Shown here piece after piece: positions 5,733 to 8,164 of a stretch of DNA of 8,164 nucleotides (position 1 is the first letter of the stretch; each line of letters starts with the position of its first letter). The stretch is from Actinomycetota bacterium. GTDB taxonomy: Bacteria > Actinomycetota > UBA4738 > HRBIN12. The stretch lies in NCBI GenBank assembly GCA_005883885.1, contig VAYF01000177.1:1-8164 (forward strand). Reading direction: 5' to 3'. Under the pieces are notes generated by a model. It was not told where the DNA came from and made no database searches. It was given only the letters and a program-made list of their open reading frames with translations. The translations under genes were made by a program, and so were the position numbers.

Positions 5733-6626
5733 ATGGGCACGCCGCAAGGCGGGATCTTCGCGCTCGGGACGTCCTCGCACGCGTACCTCGAGTTCGACCT
5801 GCGGGTGGGAGTGGCCGAGCACGCCCTCGCGAGTGCCCTGGCCGGTCTCCGCGAACCGCGGACGACGATGGGCGGCGTGAACCTCGTGATGGGGTTCCGC
5901 CCGACGCTCTGGCGAACGCTGCAGCCACAGGTCACGCCCAAGGACGTCGAGGACTTCGACCGTGACGTGGTCGGACCGGACGGCTTCACGATGCCCGCGA
6001 CCCAGCACGACGCCGTCGTCTGGCTCTCCGGCAGCGCGTACGACGTGATCTTCGACATGTCGCTGGGCGTGATCCGGGAGCTCGGATCCGTGGCGTCGGT
6101 CGCCGAGGAGACCGCGAGCTGGCCGTACCATCACGACCTCGACCTCACCGGGTTCATCGACGGGACCGAGAACCCGACGCTGATCGACGCCGCCGACATC
6201 GTGCTCATCCCCGACGGGAGCGCCGGCGCGGGAGGGACGATCCTGCTGCTCCAGAAGTGGCGTCACGACGCCACGACGTGGACCTCGCTCCCGGTCGAGC
6301 GTCGGGAGCTCGTGATCGGCCGGCGGCTGGTCGACAGCACGGAGCTGGAGGACAAGCCCGACGACTCCCACGTCGCGCGGACGGACCAGGACCTGTTCGG
6401 GAAGATCTTCCGGAGGAACACGCCGTACGGGACCGTCCTGGATCACGGAACGATGTTCGTCGGGTTCGCGGCCGAACAGCGACCGCTCAGCACGATGCTG
6501 CAGAGCATGGCCGGATCGACGAACGGGACCCGTGACGCCCTCACGCGTTACACGACCCCGCTCACGGGTGCGTACTACTTCGTCCCCTCGGCCCGAGATC
6601 TACGCGTCGACGGCAACGAGGTCTGA
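5733..6626 (+). CDS. DyP-type haem peroxidase, P-class (YfeX/DypB-like)
   Basis: Product of 297 residues, close to the 299 of E. coli YfeX. DyP peroxidases use H2O2 to oxidise dyes, phenolics, Mn(II) or porphyrins. The signature GFIDGTENP is at 140-148 with distal Asp143. SHVARTDQ (212-219) carries the likely proximal haem ligand His213. FRRNTPYG (226-233) supplies the distal Arg (227 or 228) and an Asn (229). The N-terminal GIFALGTSSHAYLEFDL (7-23) begins the first ferredoxin-like half. There is no Tat or Sec signal, so the protein should be cytoplasmic. The C-terminus (RDLRVDGNEV) carries no recognisable encapsulin-loading peptide, and no encapsulin gene is in view. The frame is open to a TTG at 5697, but homology and a CATCAT element favour ATG 5733. 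The 3' end overlaps a convergent small gene by 27 bases. The physiological substrate is unknown. Confidence 0.92.
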   Translation: MGTPQGGIFALGTSSHAYLEFDLRVGVAEHALASALAGLREPRTTMGGVNLVMGFRPTLWRTLQPQVTPKDVEDFDRDVVGPDGFTMPATQHDAVVWLSGSAYDVIFDMSLGVIRELGSVASVAEETASWPYHHDLDLTGFIDGTENPTLIDAADIVLIPDGSAGAGGTILLLQKWRHDATTWTSLPVERRELVIGRRLVDSTELEDKPDDSHVARTDQDLFGKIFRRNTPYGTVLDHGTMFVGFAAEQRPLSTMLQSMAGSTNGTRDALTRYTTPLTGAYYFVPSARDLRVDGNEV

Positions 6627-6767
6627 CGCGCGAGGCAGGATCAGCTCCTCGTCGAACGTCGACTCGTCGAGCCGGAGCGCCCTCGAGAACGCGATCGCGA
6701 CGCCGCCGAGCAGCGTCGTCATCGTCAGCCCTTGCAGCCAATCAGCAGGTGATGCGGGTGCGACCAT
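6600..6767 (-). CDS. Small single-helix hypothetical protein, 55 residues
   Basis: ATG at 6767-6765 is preceded by GAAGGAG with seven bases between, one of the strongest ribosome binding sites in the window. The product has one hydrophobic segment at about 10-30 (WLQGLTMTTLLGGVAIAF), then a charged tail (LDESTFDEELILPR). It could be a one-pass membrane peptide or an amphipathic helix. The frame is open upstream to 6950, but the strong site fixes the internal ATG. The gene converges on the peroxidase and overlaps its end by 27 bases. No family was recognised and no promoter is obvious. The first codons are less GC-rich at position three than neighbouring genes (GCA, TCA, CCT, GCT, GAT), which may aid initiation. 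Confidence 0.55.
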   Translation of the reverse strand: MVAPASPADWLQGLTMTTLLGGVAIAFSRALRLDESTFDEELILPRASDLVAVDA

Positions 6768-6872
6768 CCCGATGCTCCTTCGTGAGGTGTCGTGTGGGCC
6801 ACGATCGGATGCGTACGATCCAAGCACCCGCGCCTGGATGGACGCTGGGAGCGATCCCAGAAGAGGCTCAGG

Positions 6873-6882
6873 CTCGTAGGCT
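6873..6882 (+). promoter_or_regulatory. Putative promoter motif CTCGTAGGCT upstream of the 128-residue protein
   Basis: Ten bases identical to those at 4254-4263, again including TAGGCT as a candidate -10. It ends 31 bases before the GTG at 6914, and a GGAGGTGGGAG ribosome binding site follows. No clear -35 box. It probably drives the 6914 gene and the NuoF-like gene after it. Confidence 0.45.
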
Positions 6883-6913
6883 GGGGACAGGTCGACCGAG
6901 GGAGGTGGGAGCG

Positions 6914-7300
6914 GTGTCGGACAACGCGCCGGAGAACGCGAAGCAGGCATGGAACGACGTCGGGGAGCGGTTCTCGTCGTGGGGTCGTCGTCTCTCCGAT
7001 CACTACCGGGAGGCGGGCGGGACCGGCCACGCGACCGTCGCGGGGTCGCAGCGCAAGCTCGAGGAAGCCGCCCGTGAGATCGGCAGCGAGATCGGGCGAG
7101 CCTTCACGGCGCTCGGCGAGACGATCAACGACGATGACGCGAAGGAGGAACTGAAGCGCGCCGTCACCGCGATCGGGGACGCGGTCACCGTCACGGTCAG
7201 CGAGGCCGGGAGGGTGATCCGAGGCCGAGGCTCGTTCGACGAGCAGCCGCAGCGCCCGGATCAGGCCGACGACGAGGGACCAGCGAGCGCGAGCGGATAG
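6914..7300 (+). CDS. Small helical actinobacterial hypothetical protein
   Basis: Product of 128 residues from GTG 6914, chosen because GGAGG and GGGAG lie just upstream (6901-6911); the frame is open further upstream to 6749. The composition is helical and charged with no membrane segment. Landmarks are DVGERFSSWGRRLSDHYREA (15-34), LEEAAREIGSEIGRAFTALG (50-69) and AKEELKRAVTAIGDAV (77-92). These resemble two or three repeated amphipathic helices with an R-x-F-x-x-x-G spacing, followed by a disordered acidic tail (about 110-128). Similar short proteins of unknown function are common in actinobacteria; none has a role I can name. The next gene begins nine bases after the stop, so they are probably cotranscribed. 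Confidence 0.75.
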   Translation: MSDNAPENAKQAWNDVGERFSSWGRRLSDHYREAGGTGHATVAGSQRKLEEAAREIGSEIGRAFTALGETINDDDAKEELKRAVTAIGDAVTVTVSEAGRVIRGRGSFDEQPQRPDQADDEGPASASG

Positions 7301-7309
7301 GTCGCCTCG

Positions 7310-8164
7310 ATGGCGCTGCTCGATCTGGCTCCGGGGTCGTTCGAGGAGTACGCGGCTGCCGGAGGCGGGCACGGACTCGCGGTCGCGCTCGGCGCGTGGC
7401 CGGAGGCCGTGATCGAAGAGGTCGCGAAGAGCGGCCTCCGGGGCCGCGGCGGCGCCGGATTCCCCACCGGCGAGAAGTGGCGGGCCGTCCGTACGGTCGG
7501 GGCCGGGCCGCGGTTCGCGGTGTGCAACGCCGCGGAGGGCGAGCCGGCGACGTTCAAAGACCGGACGTTGCTCCGGACGAACCCGTACCAGGTACTCGAG
7601 GGGCTCGCGATCGCCGCCCACGCGGTCGGGGCCGAGCGCGCGTTCCTGGGGCTGAAGGAGGCGTTCGTTCCGGAGACCGAGGCGCTCGGACGAGCCTTGA
7701 AAGAGATGCAGGCCGCGGACGCGCTGGGGCGGATCCCGATCGAGATCGTCCTCGGCCCGGACCTCTACCTCTTCGGCGAGGAGACGGGACTGGAAGAGGT
7801 CATCGAGGAGCGGCCGCCGCTCCCGAGGACCGTTCGCCCGTTCATCCAGGGGTTGTTCGCGACCCCACCCAACGACAACCCGACCCTCGTCAACAACGTC
7901 GAGACGCTCGCGAACGTGCCGCACATCCTTCGAGAGGGCCCCGACTGGCTGCGGGCGACGGGCACCGTCGAGTCCCCCGGCACGATGGTGTTCACCGTCT
8001 GCGGCGACGTCCAACGCGAGGGTGTGTTCGAGCTTCCCCTCGGGTCCCCGTTGCGCTCGCTCGTGGAGGAGGCCGGCGGCGGTGCGCAGGAAGGCCGAAC
8101 GATCAAAGCGATCTTCCCGGGTGCATCGAACACCGTCATGGTGCCGCAGGAGCTCGACACGCCG
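7310..8164 (+). CDS. NuoF-like NADH:quinone oxidoreductase 51-kDa-family flavoprotein (3' end missing)
   Basis: Open to the window end with no stop: 285 residues visible. The family oxidises NAD(P)H through FMN and passes electrons to Fe-S centres, in complex I or in soluble dehydrogenases and hydrogenases. The FMN/NADH glycine-rich loop GLRGRGGAGFPTGEKW is at 42-57, then CNAAEGEPATFKDR (72-85), FGEETGLEEVI (155-165) and NPTLVNNVETLANVP (190-204). An SLBB-like segment begins near 225 (GTMVFTVCGDVQREGVFELPLG). The Cys-rich 4Fe-4S C-terminus would lie beyond the window. The usual NADE Asp is Ala75, and the GEET segment departs from canonical complex I subunits. This looks like the divergent actinobacterial NuoF-like paralogue rather than core NuoF. 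Start ATG 7310 has only a weak ATAGG upstream. No nuoE or nuoG neighbour is visible. Confidence 0.88.
   Translation, partial: MALLDLAPGSFEEYAAAGGGHGLAVALGAWPEAVIEEVAKSGLRGRGGAGFPTGEKWRAVRTVGAGPRFAVCNAAEGEPATFKDRTLLRTNPYQVLEGLAIAAHAVGAERAFLGLKEAFVPETEALGRALKEMQAADALGRIPIEIVLGPDLYLFGEETGLEEVIEERPPLPRTVRPFIQGLFATPPNDNPTLVNNVETLANVPHILREGPDWLRATGTVESPGTMVFTVCGDVQREGVFELPLGSPLRSLVEEAGGGAQEGRTIKAIFPGASNTVMVPQELDTP

Noticed and set aside
4461..6446. A 661-codon open frame on the minus strand
   Set aside because: It lies antisense to the SGNH hydrolase and the DyP peroxidase, both with clear catalytic motifs, and encodes an Arg/Glu/His-rich product with no recognisable domain.
5733..6626. Encapsulin-cargo or Tat-exported peroxidase
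   Set aside because: No twin-arginine signal at the N-terminus, no recognisable C-terminal loading peptide, and no encapsulin or EfeU/EfeO gene in view.
6725..8014. A 429-codon open frame on the minus strand
   Set aside because: It is antisense to the 6914 gene and the NuoF-like gene, whose motifs are unmistakable.
1..8164. CRISPR array, tRNA, rRNA, transposon ends or toxin-antitoxin and defence genes
   Set aside because: No regularly spaced repeats, no tRNA-like cloverleaf with a CCA end, no terminal inverted repeats flanking a transposase, and no domain typical of defence systems was seen on either strand.

Overview
The window is very GC-rich, densely coding DNA with strong G/C preference at third codon positions, frequent GTG starts and several A/T-containing hexamers only 6-7 bases before start codons (a leaderless-transcript signature). 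Together with the protein families this suggests a deep-branching, probably environmental actinobacterium (Actinomycetota). That assignment is inference from composition and gene style, not from a marker gene. No tRNA, rRNA, CRISPR array, transposase, integrase or phage gene was seen, so it reads as chromosomal backbone.

Layout. (1) 1-948, plus: a degenerate receiver domain joined to one membrane helix and a long low-complexity tail. (2) 957-1382, minus: ArfB, a GGQ ribosome-rescue hydrolase, convergent with gene 1. (3) 1441-2058, plus: a six-helix TMEM175-family putative potassium channel, divergent from arfB across only 58 bases. (4) 2033-4135, minus: three genes read in the order coiled-coil protein (4135-3386), DUF72/YecE protein (3389-2652, ATGA overlap with the previous gene) and a charged hypothetical protein (2581-2033). 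(5) 4290-5690, plus: a membrane-anchored SGNH/GDSL hydrolase with its catalytic domain predicted outside the cell. (6) 5733-6626, plus: a cytoplasmic P-class DyP-type haem peroxidase. (7) 6600-6767, minus: a 55-residue single-helix protein with a strong ribosome binding site. (8) 6914-7300, plus: a helical 128-residue hypothetical protein. (9) 7310 to the window end, plus: a NuoF-like flavoprotein, cut off before its iron-sulfur region.

The genes do not form one obvious pathway. The clearest unit is the minus-strand trio. Genes 8 and 9 are probably cotranscribed, with 9 bases between them. The individual oddities are the receiver-membrane-tail fusion, a possible six-codon leader ORF whose stop overlaps the start of the coiled-coil gene, an identical 10-base promoter-like motif before two genes, and a NuoF-like protein that has lost the usual Asp of the NADE motif. 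I do not see convincing evidence of a new defence or mobile system here.
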